From Gluconobacter wancherniae NBRC 103581 (GTDB lineage Bacteria > Pseudomonadota > Alphaproteobacteria > Acetobacterales > Acetobacteraceae), in assembly GCF_007988885.1 (NCBI RefSeq), contig NZ_BJUZ01000001.1, positions 558,001 through 622,000 of the forward strand: a stretch of 64,000 bases of DNA. Reading direction: 5' to 3'. Position numbers and translations under genes: made by a program. Of the stretch, positions 1 to 9,233 are shown one piece after another. Position 1 is the stretch's first letter, and the number at the start of each line of letters is the position of its first letter. The notes beneath the pieces are model-generated. The model was not told the DNA's origin and did no database searches. It saw only the letters and a list, made by a program, of their open reading frames with translations.

Positions 1-453
1 AAACCCGGCAGAAGCGCCACTGCTGTTTGTAATGCCGTCAAAACCAAGAGCCGTTTCTTCGGCTTCACGAGCACGTGCCAGAAGCGCATCCATGTTCGGG
101 GCCTGAGTGTCTTCAAGCTCCAGACCTGAAGCATCAAACACCCCGGACTGGGCATCGGGAGAAAGGCCGCCGAAGCGGTCTTCGGGCACAACCTGCGCCA
201 TGGCACATGCCTGTTCGGCCAAGCGGTCGAACTCACGTTCATCCATGACGCTGGTCGAAACAGTGGCGGCCCTTAGCCCACGAAAAACTCTCAAACCCAG
301 AGCGACGCTCTCTGAGCGTTCGATTCCTTCTGGAACACCCTGCCGCACAAGAGCGGATTCTGATTCGTTGCGAACCAGAATAGCGTCAGCATGATCCGCA
401 CCATGGCGGCGTGCTGCTGCCAAAAGAGCTTCAACGTGGGCTGTTACAGTCAT
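1..453 (-). CDS. pmbA: PmbA/TldD-family metalloprotease subunit, N-terminal part (runs off the left edge)
   Basis: Reading the minus strand from an ATG at 453 gives an uninterrupted frame to the window edge, beginning MTVTAHVEALLAAARRHGAD and continuing with a segment rich in acidic and serine residues (RNESESALVRQG...GIERSESVALGLRVF). That is the N-terminal layout of PmbA (TldE), which with TldD forms a zinc protease that matures small modified peptides and degrades some antitoxins. Only about 151 residues are inside the window; the C-terminal half is missing because of the edge, not a mutation. The start overlaps the stop of the M16 peptidase as ATGA, so the two are probably translationally coupled. 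Family assignment is by recognition of the N-terminal pattern only. Confidence 0.8.
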   Translation of the reverse strand, partial: MTVTAHVEALLAAARRHGADHADAILVRNESESALVRQGVPEGIERSESVALGLRVFRGLRAATVSTSVMDEREFDRLAEQACAMAQVVPEDRFGGLSPDAQSGVFDASGLELEDTQAPNMDALLARAREAEETALGFDGITNSSGASAGF

Positions 454-1715
454 GCGGCAAGCCTTGCTGTGATGTCCTCTATGGATGGTAGGTTCTCGAC
501 AGGGCCAATCGCCGTGAATGTTGGGGTGCCGGAAAAGATGTCACGTGCAACGCGCAGGATGTCTGCTTCGGTAACGGCGTCGATGCGAGCCACTGTTTCC
601 GCCGTCGGAATCGGACGCCCATGAACCTGAATCTGGCGAGAGAGCTGCTCGCAACGGCTGCCTGTGCTTTCCATCGACATCAGCAGAGAAGATTTTAGCT
701 GAGCACGGGCACGAGCCATCTCTTCAGACGTGAGGCCATCTTGCAAGCGACGAAGCTCGTCGATCATAGCGGGAACAAGCTCTGCCGTCTGTTCGCCTCC
801 AGTGCCCGCATACAGGCCGAACACACCACTGTCTCCAAAGGGGGAGGCAAACGAATAGACGCTATAGACCAGCCCGCGGCGTTCACGGATTTCCTGGAAA
901 AGACGTGAAGACATTCCGCCGCCAAGAAGGGTCGAAAGGACCATGACGGGATAATGATCCGCAGAGCGGTAGCTTGCGGACGGAAAGCCCATGACGACAT
1001 GCGCCTGATCCAGCTCTCGGGTGATGCGCAGATCTCCGCCTGAGTATACCGCTTCACGTGTGCGGGGTGTGTCATGTGTGGGGAGGTCTGCGAAGTGCTC
1101 TTTGACCAGTGCGACAACCGTTGCGTGGTCCAGATTTCCTGCCGCAGCAATAACGATGTTGCGCGTTGTATAGTGCTCACGCATGTAATTCATGAGCGTG
1201 TCACGCGTCATGCCCGAGACTAATGCTTCGGTCCCGAGTGTCGGGCGTCCCATGGGCTGATCGGGGTATGCCCGTTCCTGAAAATGATCGAAGATGATAT
1301 CGTCTGGCGTGTCATTCGCCTGACCGATTTCCTGTAGGATCACGCCGCGTTCGCGCTCGATTTCTGCATCAAGAAACGTGCTGTGCGTCAGGATGTCGCC
1401 AATGATATCAACGCCAAGCGCAAGATCTTCCTTGAGAAGCTTGACGTAATATGCGGTCGTTTCGCGTGCCGTATAGGCGTTGATATAGCCGCCTACATTC
1501 TCGATTTCTTCAGCAATACGGGCGGCTGACCGGCGTGCCGTCCCTTTGAACGCCATGTGCTCCAGAAAGTGGGAGACGCCGTTGTCTTCTGCACGTTCAT
1601 CGCGTGTGCCTGTCGAGACATAGGCACCGAATGATACAGTCTCCACGCGCTCCATGCGTTCGGTCACGATGGTGAGCCCGTTTTCGAGCTTGGTGAGTTC
1701 GATGGTTTCGGTCAT
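450..1715 (-). CDS. M16-family zinc peptidase (processing-peptidase-like)
   Basis: 421 residues, the usual size of single-unit bacterial M16 peptidases related to the mitochondrial processing peptidase beta subunit. The inverted zinc motif HFLEH is at residues 49-53, and the third ligand Glu is expected about 76 residues later, where ILQEI (E129) is found, so the active site looks intact. A second, non-catalytic M16 fold follows. There is no signal peptide, so it is probably cytosolic or membrane-associated. Downstream of thrC in the same direction, as in many alphaproteobacteria, but a terminator-like hairpin lies between them. Its stop overlaps the pmbA start by four bases. Substrate cannot be read from sequence. 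Confidence 0.92.
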   Translation of the reverse strand: MTETIELTKLENGLTIVTERMERVETVSFGAYVSTGTRDERAEDNGVSHFLEHMAFKGTARRSAARIAEEIENVGGYINAYTARETTAYYVKLLKEDLALGVDIIGDILTHSTFLDAEIERERGVILQEIGQANDTPDDIIFDHFQERAYPDQPMGRPTLGTEALVSGMTRDTLMNYMREHYTTRNIVIAAAGNLDHATVVALVKEHFADLPTHDTPRTREAVYSGGDLRITRELDQAHVVMGFPSASYRSADHYPVMVLSTLLGGGMSSRLFQEIRERRGLVYSVYSFASPFGDSGVFGLYAGTGGEQTAELVPAMIDELRRLQDGLTSEEMARARAQLKSSLLMSMESTGSRCEQLSRQIQVHGRPIPTAETVARIDAVTEADILRVARDIFSGTPTFTAIGPVENLPSIEDITARLAA

Positions 1716-1738
1716 GGGATCCCGTATGGTCGAGAAAA

Positions 1739-1767
1739 GTCAGGCCCCTTGAGATTGGGGGCCTGAC
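1739..1767 (-). terminator. Rho-independent terminator or attenuator between thrC and the M16 peptidase
   Basis: GTCAGGCCCC (1739-1748) pairs with GGGGCCTGAC (1758-1767), a perfect 10-bp stem with a 9-nt loop. Read on the minus strand it is followed by TTTTC. It sits 24 nt upstream of the M16 start codon and just after the thrC stop, so it should end or reduce thrC transcription before the peptidase. Confidence 0.75.
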
Positions 1768-1782
1768 ACAGAACGCAAGTTT

Positions 1783-3183
1783 TTAGTTGCGTCGGATGTG
1801 AGCGCGGACTGCAGCCTGAAGGCCGGAAATTTCGCTGCTCATTGTGGTATAACGCTCTTCGCGCTCGAAAAGATCAGCAAGATGCGGAGGAAGTTCCGCA
1901 CGAATCCCGGTCGCAGCGAAAACCGCATCCGGGAATTTGGCCGGATGTGCGGTCGCGGCAGCGACCATGGGTATACCCGCTTCCTTGAAACGCTTCCCTG
2001 CGGCGAGGCCGATGGCTGTATGCGGATCTGCGAGATACAGGCTCTCACTATAGAATTCGCGCATGGCGACACTCGTCTGGGTGTCATCCAGCGTCATTCC
2101 GTCAAAGACTTCCTTCATGCGCGTCCAGGCGTCATGAGGCACTGCCATGCGGCCTGTTTCGCGAAATTCACGCATGATCGCCGCGCAGCGTGTCGGGTTG
2201 CGATCGAGCATTTCGAACAGGAGGCGTTCGAAGTTGGAGGATACCTGAATATCCATCGACGGTGAGAGGCTCGGCTCAACCGCACGCATGCTCATGTCGT
2301 TGTCGAGCAGGAAGCGCGTCAGGATGTCGTTCCGGTTCGAACCGACGCAAAGGCGCTTGATGGGGAGGCCCATCTGGCGCGCGGCCCATGCCGCCAGAAC
2401 ATTGCCGAAATTGCCTGTTGGTACGGCAAAAGAAACTTCGCGGTCGGGGGCGCCAAGCGCAAGGGCTGCCCGGACATAGTATGGGATCTGTGCGGCGATG
2501 CGCGCCCAGTTGATGGAATTTACGGCAGAAAGTGAGACTTCGTCGCGGAATTCCTTGTCGGCGAACATGCCTTTGACAAGGTCCTGACAGGTATCGAAAT
2601 CGCCTTCGACTGCAATATTGAGGATGTTCTCATCCAGAATAGTCGTCATCTGGCGGCGCTGTACGTCTGAAGTGCGCCCTTTGGGATGCAGGATTACGAC
2701 TGAGAGGCGGTCTCGCCCACGACAGGCTTCGATAGCAGCAGAACCGGTATCACCTGACGTTGCGCCTACGATCGTGACGTGCCGATTCCGCTCGGTCAGC
2801 ACATGGTCGAACAGACGACCTAGAAGCTGCATGGCCATGTCTTTGAAGGCAAGCGTCGGGCCGTGAAACAGCTCAAGCGCAAAAAGCCCTTCTTCCACTT
2901 CACAGAGCGGAGCGACGGCTGCGTGATCGAAGCCCGCATAGGCATCGCGGCACATTCCACGTAGCGTATCGCGATCTATGGCCCCTGCAGTGAAAGGCGC
3001 CATGACCTCCGCAGCCAAATCCGGATAAGAGAGCGAGCGCCACTCGCGAAGCGTCTGGGCGCTGATTTTCGGCCATGTCTCCGGCATGTAAAGGCCGCCA
3101 TCTCCGGCGAGGCCAGCGAGAAGAATGTCGGAGAAGTTGGGTGCGTTGGCGGTCAGTTCACCGCGAGTAGATCGGTAGCGCAT
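1783..3183 (-). CDS. thrC: Threonine synthase
   Basis: 466 residues, the length of the long bacterial and fungal type of threonine synthase. This PLP enzyme converts O-phosphohomoserine to threonine, the last step of threonine synthesis. The N-terminus carries the typical MRYRSTRGE start and GDGGLYMPE element. The PLP-binding lysine is K114 in HGPTLAFKDMA, followed by the ATSGDTGSAA phosphate-binding loop and the GNFGNVLAAW loop. No missing element was seen. It is the first gene of the leftward group thrC / M16 / pmbA, separated from the peptidase by a hairpin. Confidence 0.97.
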   Translation of the reverse strand: MRYRSTRGELTANAPNFSDILLAGLAGDGGLYMPETWPKISAQTLREWRSLSYPDLAAEVMAPFTAGAIDRDTLRGMCRDAYAGFDHAAVAPLCEVEEGLFALELFHGPTLAFKDMAMQLLGRLFDHVLTERNRHVTIVGATSGDTGSAAIEACRGRDRLSVVILHPKGRTSDVQRRQMTTILDENILNIAVEGDFDTCQDLVKGMFADKEFRDEVSLSAVNSINWARIAAQIPYYVRAALALGAPDREVSFAVPTGNFGNVLAAWAARQMGLPIKRLCVGSNRNDILTRFLLDNDMSMRAVEPSLSPSMDIQVSSNFERLLFEMLDRNPTRCAAIMREFRETGRMAVPHDAWTRMKEVFDGMTLDDTQTSVAMREFYSESLYLADPHTAIGLAAGKRFKEAGIPMVAAATAHPAKFPDAVFAATGIRAELPPHLADLFEREERYTTMSSEISGLQAAVRAHIRRN

Positions 3184-3205
3184 CCGAAGAGCATATCACG
3201 ACATT

Positions 3206-4186
3206 TCACGGCAAGGCGATGCGCAGAATGTGCATACCGTCGCTCTCATTTGCCGCTGCGACCAATGTTTTTGCATCTGCGATCGTAATACCGACCGAAC
3301 CAGCAAATCGCGGGTCCGTCAGGAGCTTGAGAGGAATGCGGTCACTGCCAAAGGACAGAAGGGCTTCGTTGGCCACATCAAGCATGAAAAAATGATTGTC
3401 GGAGGACAAAACCAGCCCACCGAGGGAAGGGGTGTCACGCCACTCCACGATCCCGTCGAGCTGTTCTACTGGCGAAAAATCGGGGTCTGTGAGCAGGGAT
3501 GTATCGATACGATAGAGCGGGCCTGCAGGAGGCTGATAAAATAGCCACTGTCCCTTGGAATCGAGAACCAGCATCTGGACGTTACCGCCGGTTTTCGGAA
3601 GGTGATCTGGCCCGAGAATCGGGGCCCCAGCCCGGATGAAGGGTCTTCTTCCGGTCACCGAGGGGTCATAGCCAAGAAAGCGATGGCCAATTCCGGTTTT
3701 GAGATCAAGCACGCTCAGAGCAGGTGCGCCCTCGTCAGCGATGAACGCGTGACCGGCGTGTACCTGTAGTGCGGAGAGGTGGCTCTTTACATCCAGAAGC
3801 GTTTTGAGCGGGAGATGCTGAAGAATTTCGCCGCTATCCGAGATCTGAAGGAGTTCAGGCGTCGGTGCATTTGTAATGCCCCACAAGGAGTCCTGCTCCG
3901 ACGTTAACAGGGCGAGTGCTGGTAAAGAGTCTTTGAGCGGCGACACTTTTCCATCACTGCCCACAGACATCAGGGCGCCCTGAGTGTTGAGGAGAAAGAT
4001 TTTCCCGGAAGAATTCGTTGTCAGACTGCCTTGTATGGCACCTGATATCGGGGTGTCTGAAATGATACTCGCCGGGGAAGGGGCGTTCTGCCAGGGGCGG
4101 TCTGCGAATGCTGAGGGTGCGGCAAACATGAGCGCGCCCGTCAGCATGAGAGTGCAGGTAAGCCGGAAGGAAAGCTGCTTCATCAT
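3206..4186 (-). CDS. Exported beta-propeller protein resembling the major royal jelly/yellow family
   Basis: 326 residues with a clear Sec signal peptide (hydrophobic LTCTLMLTGALMFAAPSAFA, cleavage after about residue 28). The rest is a string of short beta-strand-like repeats. The segment around LFYQPPAGPLYRIDTSLLTD matches the pattern found in bacterial members of the major royal jelly/yellow family (a six-bladed propeller related to SMP-30 and dopachrome-conversion proteins). No catalytic residue can be assigned. It lies 22 bp downstream of thrC on the opposite side of that gene's start, in the same direction, so it could be the upstream member of one transcript. A second Met directly after the first is an alternative start. 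Confidence 0.6.
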   Translation of the reverse strand: MMKQLSFRLTCTLMLTGALMFAAPSAFADRPWQNAPSPASIISDTPISGAIQGSLTTNSSGKIFLLNTQGALMSVGSDGKVSPLKDSLPALALLTSEQDSLWGITNAPTPELLQISDSGEILQHLPLKTLLDVKSHLSALQVHAGHAFIADEGAPALSVLDLKTGIGHRFLGYDPSVTGRRPFIRAGAPILGPDHLPKTGGNVQMLVLDSKGQWLFYQPPAGPLYRIDTSLLTDPDFSPVEQLDGIVEWRDTPSLGGLVLSSDNHFFMLDVANEALLSFGSDRIPLKLLTDPRFAGSVGITIADAKTLVAAANESDGMHILRIALP

Positions 4187-4239
4187 GCTTCCATCACATC
4201 GGCTTCCCCACGGATTTTGGCAAGTTTCCAGTGCGGATT

Positions 4240-4518
4240 TTAGAGCGGTGTGAGAATTTTCTTCTGTCTTGAACTGCGTGCGGCTTCTGATTTCCGCGCC
4301 AGCTCTTCCGTATGTCTCTGGTAATGAGACGGAGCAGGCTGTGGGTTATCAAGCCACGGGAGCTCTGAATACTGCGTTGGAAACAGGACCTCCGCGTGCA
4401 TGAGCAGGGCTGCTTCAGCGGTCTGGCACTCAACTGACCATTTCTGATCTGGCATGCGCGCGATGTAGTAGCCCGCGTCGGTCTGCCGCACTTCGATTTG
4501 AAACGTTCTTGTGGTCAT
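4240..4518 (-). CDS. Small protein of unknown function (92 residues)
   Basis: The frame is open further upstream, but the region before about 4581 overlaps the opposite-strand TPR gene and reads like noncoding sequence. The first plausible starts are ATG at 4518 (MTTRTFQIEVRQ, used here) or ATG at 4581 (MHLEQKTGPIP). Neither has a strong ribosome binding site. The product is soluble, with a beta-rich N-terminal half (QIEVRQTDAGYYIARMPD) and a basic C-terminal tail (RKSEAARSSRQKKILTPL). No family was recognised. It is divergent from the TPR gene and 53 bp upstream of the exported propeller protein. Confidence 0.5.
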   Translation of the reverse strand: MTTRTFQIEVRQTDAGYYIARMPDQKWSVECQTAEAALLMHAEVLFPTQYSELPWLDNPQPAPSHYQRHTEELARKSEAARSSRQKKILTPL

Positions 4519-4732
4519 ACCGCGACGAAAGGTCGCAAATACACGCCCGGGAATTGGGCCTGTTTTCTGTTCAAGATGCATGTTCAGGCACTTTTTCGAG
4601 CTTGAGAGGAGGTGCAATCTTAAGGTGGAATTGTGAACGCCTCGTGAACGAGAGGTAGAAAATTCCCATCTCGATATTTGTGTTGAAAGTGCTTGCTGGC
4701 TTTTGGGCGTCCATCGCGGCACGACAGGAAGA

Positions 4733-6451
4733 ATGATCCAGAGCGTCCTTCCTGATCCGACTCCGGCTGCTTTCTCCCTGATGGAAAAAGGGGAGGTGCA
4801 GCAGGCTGAGGAAATATTCCGCAAGATCCTTGCGACGGAGGCATATCAGCCGGACGCTCTGCATGGGTTGGGATGTCTGGCTCGTATGAGAGGGCAGAAC
4901 GGACTTGCCATAGGGCTGGTTGGAAAAGCCCTTCAGAATCAGGGTGTTCCCTTCGCACGAAGAGCGCGGATGCATATTACGCTCGGACTCGCCTTGCTTG
5001 GGGAAGGCCATGCAGAACCTGCCCGTGCAGCGCTTTCGGTAGCGCGGGCGCTTCAACCAGAGGACCCCAGCGCTCATGTTGCGCTCGCAGATGCACTGAT
5101 TGCACTCGGACGTAGGGATGATGCGGTGTTTGCGCTGCATGCTGCCAAGCGAGTCGCTTTAGATGATGCTCTGATACGGACACGGTTGGGCCAGATGGCG
5201 TTTGAGCGTGGAAAGCTTGATGACGCGGCTGCCGAGTTCCGCCATGTCGTGGCGAAACTTCCGTTTGATGGCCCAGCGCATGCAAATCTGGGGGCCGTAC
5301 TTTTTACGGCAAACGCACTTGATGAAGCGCGCGATGTTCTTCTTCAGGCCGTCGCATGTGGCGCGGTTTCGCCTCAGACATTCAATAATCTTGGTCTTGT
5401 TCAGATGGCTCTCGGGGATCTTCCGAGCGCTCGTGCCTCGCTGGAGCGCGCCCATGATGATGCATCAGATGATTTGCGAATCGCTGGAAATCTGGGGACT
5501 GTCCTGAGTGAACTTGGAGAAACTGAGGCTGCCTCCAGCATTTTCGAGCGGATCGCGATCGCATCACCTGAAAGTGCCGAGGGCGCGATGGCTGTATTTA
5601 ACCGCAGCACCATTATGCTCGGACGAGGGCAGTTTTACGAGGGATGGAAGGCCTTTGAGGCACGGAGAAATCTTTTAGCGCCGGGCCGTTCTGCGAGTGC
5701 CATTTGGGATGGAAGTGCAGGGAATTCGCCTATCACAATTGTTGCAGAGCAGGGGCTGGGCGACATGGTCCAGTTTCTGCGCTTCCTGCCCTTGGCAGCA
5801 CAAAGGCAACCTCTGAGGATTCGTTTTCCAGAGGGTACACAGGATCTGGTTTCGAGAGTTATTGGGCTGGACGAGTCGTGCCTGCAACCTTCGAACGGAA
5901 GCGCAGATGCAGAAATCAGCCTGCTCAGCCTACCGTTCGTCATGGGGCTGAATGAGGCTCCGGCGAAAGCTCCATATCTGCGGGTCAGCACGCTTCCGGA
6001 GCCGGATTTGGTTGGGCTGACGTGGTCTGGAAACCCGACCTACCGTTTTGACAGGCGGCGGTCTGTAGACGTGAAGCTTTTGAAGATTCTGAAGGATATT
6101 CCCGGCTTGCGTTTTCTCGGGCTACAGCGCGGCGACATTCCAGACTGGATGGAGAAACCGTCGGACATTGAAACGGTGGGCGGTCTTGCTGATGCCGTCG
6201 GGCGATGTGCGCTTGTGATTAGTGTGGATACGCTTGTTGCACACCTTGCCGGAGCGGTTGGGCGTCCCCTGTGGCTGCTGAACCGGTTTGGTGGAGATTG
6301 GCGTTGGAAGGACGTCTCCTGGTACGAAAACGTCCTTCAGTTCAGGCCGCAGGCCCCATCACCACCGGCAGAAAGCTGGCCCGACGTGATTGAAGAACTG
6401 GCCGTGGCGCTTAGGCGGTGGTCTGAGCAGGGGTCTGGTTCGGGTCTGTGA
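4733..6451 (+). CDS. TPR-repeat protein with glycosyltransferase-like C-terminal domain
   Basis: About 572 residues from ATG 4733, preceded by AGGAAG; the upstream TTG at 4703 is less likely. Residues 1 to about 270 are a run of tetratricopeptide repeats (for example AEEIFRKILATEAYQPDALHGLG). After a linker, the last 250 residues contain TWSGNPTYRFDRRRSV and VISVDTLVAHLAGAVGRPLW, the pattern of the GT9/GT41-like fold seen in bacterial TPR glycosyltransferases. A role in protein or surface glycosylation is inferred; donor and acceptor are unknown. No signal peptide. The last 41 bp overlap the convergent glnD 3' end. Confidence 0.75.
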   Translation: MIQSVLPDPTPAAFSLMEKGEVQQAEEIFRKILATEAYQPDALHGLGCLARMRGQNGLAIGLVGKALQNQGVPFARRARMHITLGLALLGEGHAEPARAALSVARALQPEDPSAHVALADALIALGRRDDAVFALHAAKRVALDDALIRTRLGQMAFERGKLDDAAAEFRHVVAKLPFDGPAHANLGAVLFTANALDEARDVLLQAVACGAVSPQTFNNLGLVQMALGDLPSARASLERAHDDASDDLRIAGNLGTVLSELGETEAASSIFERIAIASPESAEGAMAVFNRSTIMLGRGQFYEGWKAFEARRNLLAPGRSASAIWDGSAGNSPITIVAEQGLGDMVQFLRFLPLAAQRQPLRIRFPEGTQDLVSRVIGLDESCLQPSNGSADAEISLLSLPFVMGLNEAPAKAPYLRVSTLPEPDLVGLTWSGNPTYRFDRRRSVDVKLLKILKDIPGLRFLGLQRGDIPDWMEKPSDIETVGGLADAVGRCALVISVDTLVAHLAGAVGRPLWLLNRFGGDWRWKDVSWYENVLQFRPQAPSPPAESWPDVIEELAVALRRWSEQGSGSGL

Positions 6452-9152
6452 TCAGGGATGTCAGAAGCGCGGAGCGAATCTGGCTCAGACGATTGGGGTC
6501 TGTAATTTTCATGCCCAGAAGATCGCGCACGTAGAACACGTCAACAGCGCGCATTCCGTATGTGGTGATGTGTGCGGATGATATTTGCAGGGACTGACGG
6601 TTGAGGGCGGACGTCACGTCATGCAGAAGGCCGGGGCGGTCACGCCCATTCACTTCAATGACGGTGTGGCGCTCCGAAGCTGCGTTATCAATCACCACAC
6701 GCGGCGGGACGTGAATGGCGCGCATCCGCCGTGATGCGCTGTGGTGAGACGCCTCTGCTATGCCTTTTTCCAGATCCAGACGACCCGACAGCGCTTGTTC
6801 GACCAGGCGGTTCAGGCGGCTGAGCTGATGGGGTTCTTCAAACGAACAACCGTCAGAATCCTGCACCCAGAAAGTATCGAGTGCCATTCCGTCGCTGAGC
6901 GTATGAATGCGGGCATCAACGATCGAGGCTCCGGCAACCGCAAGTGCGCCCGCGATCTGGGAAAAAAGCCCCGGATGATCGGCGCAGAGAACCGTAATTT
7001 CTGTCACGCCCCGGTCTGGCAGAGGGAGTGCTTCTACGGTTACGGGGGAGAGGTAGCGATCTGAATCATGCACGAGGCGCGCATGGCGCATGTGGGTGTC
7101 GGTGTCGAAACCCAGCCAGTAGCTTGGATATCCCAGCTCCAGAAAATGAGAAATGCTCGTGGAGGGAAGAACGGAACTCAGGCCGTCGCGGGCAAGTTCG
7201 CGGGCATGATTGACGCGAACATCGCGCTCCGTAGCGGCAAGTCCGCCTTCAAGAACTTCTGCAACGCGGGAAAAAAGCTCACGAAGCAGCGTGGCTTTCC
7301 ACGCATTCCAAACCTTGGGGCTGACGGCGCGCATATCCGCGATTGTGAGCAGAAGCAGAAGGCGAAGGCGCTCGGGGGACTGAATGGTGTCTGCGAGATC
7401 AAGGATCGTTCTGGGATCGTCAATATCGCGGGTGAAAGCTGTGTGTGACAGGAGCAGGTGATGCAGCACCAGCCAAGAAACGGTGTCTGTTTCCTCGTTG
7501 TCGAGACCAAGTTGGGGACAGATTTCGAGGGCCAGATCAGCACCGATTTCTGAATGATCGCCACCACGCCCCTTGCCAATATCATGCAGGAGTACCGCGA
7601 CATATAGAGCGCGACGTGACCTGAGATCGCGGGCGAGATTGTAAGCCAGCGGAATTTCGTCCGCCATTTGCCCGGCCTCGATTTGCCCCATCATCCTCAC
7701 AGCTTCGATGATGTGCTCATCGACTGTATAGATATGATAGCTGTCGAACTGCATCTGGCCCACGACACGTGACCAGTCTGGCAAAAGTCGGCCGATCAGG
7801 CCTGTCTCGTTGAGAATGGGGAGCCAGAACGGGACGACGCGGTTTGGATCTGCGCTGGGTTCGCACAGTAGATCCAGAAAAATTCTTGCTGTTTCCGGAT
7901 CGTTTCGCAGGCTGATGGCGTGCCGTTCATTGCGGATGATTTGCTGGACCGCAAAGGGGTGCAGCTCAATATCCATCCGTCGTGCGCAATCGAGAAGCTG
8001 AAACATCGCACGAGGGTTAGTCGCGAAATTTACGGGCTCCACGGGACGCAGGCGCCCGGCCTGACGTTCGAAATTTTCCGGGCCCGGAATAGCAGGAGGC
8101 TGTGTGCCCGTTGCCTGATCCTGAAGGTGTAGCAGCACCACGGGCTGAAGGACGTGCGTCAGGCGCATGACGTCTCGCGCCGTGAGAAAATAGTGGCGCA
8201 TGAAGCGCTCTACGCCGCGTTGTCTGCCGTGAGAGGCATACCCCATCCTGCCGCCAATCACGGGCTGAACGTCGAACGTCAGTCGTTCCTCGGCGCGACC
8301 GGTGATGTAGTGAAGGTGAAGGCGTACGGTCCAGAGAAATTCCCACGCACGGCGGGCACGGTTGGTTTCACGCTCAGTCAGGAGCCCGAATGATGCAAAG
8401 GATGGCGTGGGCGGCGGGCTTGCCGTGCCGGAAACCGCACATCCGAGGGCCGCACGTCCCATCCAGTTCAGCGTCTGGAGGTCACGGATTGCACCGCGCC
8501 CTTCCTTGATGTTCGGCTCAACCATATAGGGATTGTCGCCAAAGCGGCCATGACGGCGCTGTCTTTCGTCAATTTTCCCTTTGATGAACTGGCAAAGCGT
8601 ATCGTTCTGGAGATCGTTGCCCAGAATAGTGCGCAGTTCACGTGCGAGGGAGAGGTCTCCGCTTATGGGGCGCAGATCCAGCAGCGCCGTGCGGATGGTA
8701 ATGTCGGACGCTGCGTCCTTGAGGCATGTCGTGATGGAACGTGTGGCGTGGCCAACGCGCAACCCCAGATCCCATAGCGCATAGAGAATGTATTCGATCC
8801 TGGCCGTCATGGCGGTAGACGGAGCTTCCGGGATCAGGAAGAGAATGTCGATATCACTGAACGGCGCCAGAAGCCCCGCACCATAGCCGCCCGTTGCGCA
8901 CAGACAGAGGGGTTCCTCTGTTGCGTCCTCCTGGCTGGCGGAGAGACTGAACAGCGCCGATACGATTTCATCCGCTACAGCCGCCAGTGCGCGTGCGGCT
9001 GCAACTCCTGGCAATTTGCGGCGTTCAAACCCATGGCGGATTTCGGCATGGCCCGCGCCAAGATGGCGGCGCAGAATCGTGAGTGCTGTCTCGCGGGCAG
9101 GCGCGCCCTTGGCTGAGACGGCGTCAATGGCCGATTGCAGTGACGGGGCCAT
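6411..9152 (-). CDS. glnD: [Protein-PII] uridylyltransferase / uridylyl-removing enzyme
   Basis: 913 residues, normal for GlnD, which adds or removes UMP on PII proteins according to glutamine level and so controls nitrogen assimilation. The nucleotidyltransferase signature GGYGAGLLAPFSDID is at residues 88-102 with both catalytic Asp residues. A GlnD-type linker domain follows, then an HD domain with LLHDIGKGRGGDHSEIG for the removing activity, then two ACT domains near the C-terminus (EITVLCADHPGLFSQIAGAL and IEVNGRDRPGLLHDVTSAL) that sense glutamine. All parts are present. It follows mutS by about 80 bp in the same direction and overlaps the convergent TPR gene by 41 bp. Confidence 0.97.
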   Translation of the reverse strand: MAPSLQSAIDAVSAKGAPARETALTILRRHLGAGHAEIRHGFERRKLPGVAAARALAAVADEIVSALFSLSASQEDATEEPLCLCATGGYGAGLLAPFSDIDILFLIPEAPSTAMTARIEYILYALWDLGLRVGHATRSITTCLKDAASDITIRTALLDLRPISGDLSLARELRTILGNDLQNDTLCQFIKGKIDERQRRHGRFGDNPYMVEPNIKEGRGAIRDLQTLNWMGRAALGCAVSGTASPPPTPSFASFGLLTERETNRARRAWEFLWTVRLHLHYITGRAEERLTFDVQPVIGGRMGYASHGRQRGVERFMRHYFLTARDVMRLTHVLQPVVLLHLQDQATGTQPPAIPGPENFERQAGRLRPVEPVNFATNPRAMFQLLDCARRMDIELHPFAVQQIIRNERHAISLRNDPETARIFLDLLCEPSADPNRVVPFWLPILNETGLIGRLLPDWSRVVGQMQFDSYHIYTVDEHIIEAVRMMGQIEAGQMADEIPLAYNLARDLRSRRALYVAVLLHDIGKGRGGDHSEIGADLALEICPQLGLDNEETDTVSWLVLHHLLLSHTAFTRDIDDPRTILDLADTIQSPERLRLLLLLTIADMRAVSPKVWNAWKATLLRELFSRVAEVLEGGLAATERDVRVNHARELARDGLSSVLPSTSISHFLELGYPSYWLGFDTDTHMRHARLVHDSDRYLSPVTVEALPLPDRGVTEITVLCADHPGLFSQIAGALAVAGASIVDARIHTLSDGMALDTFWVQDSDGCSFEEPHQLSRLNRLVEQALSGRLDLEKGIAEASHHSASRRMRAIHVPPRVVIDNAASERHTVIEVNGRDRPGLLHDVTSALNRQSLQISSAHITTYGMRAVDVFYVRDLLGMKITDPNRLSQIRSALLTSLITDPNQTPAQTTA

Positions 9153-9233
9153 GGCAATTTGATTGGACAGGGGCTTATCCGTTATCGGCTTCGTGGATGG
9201 GGAAATGATCTTCGCTCCGGATGCACGTTCTGT

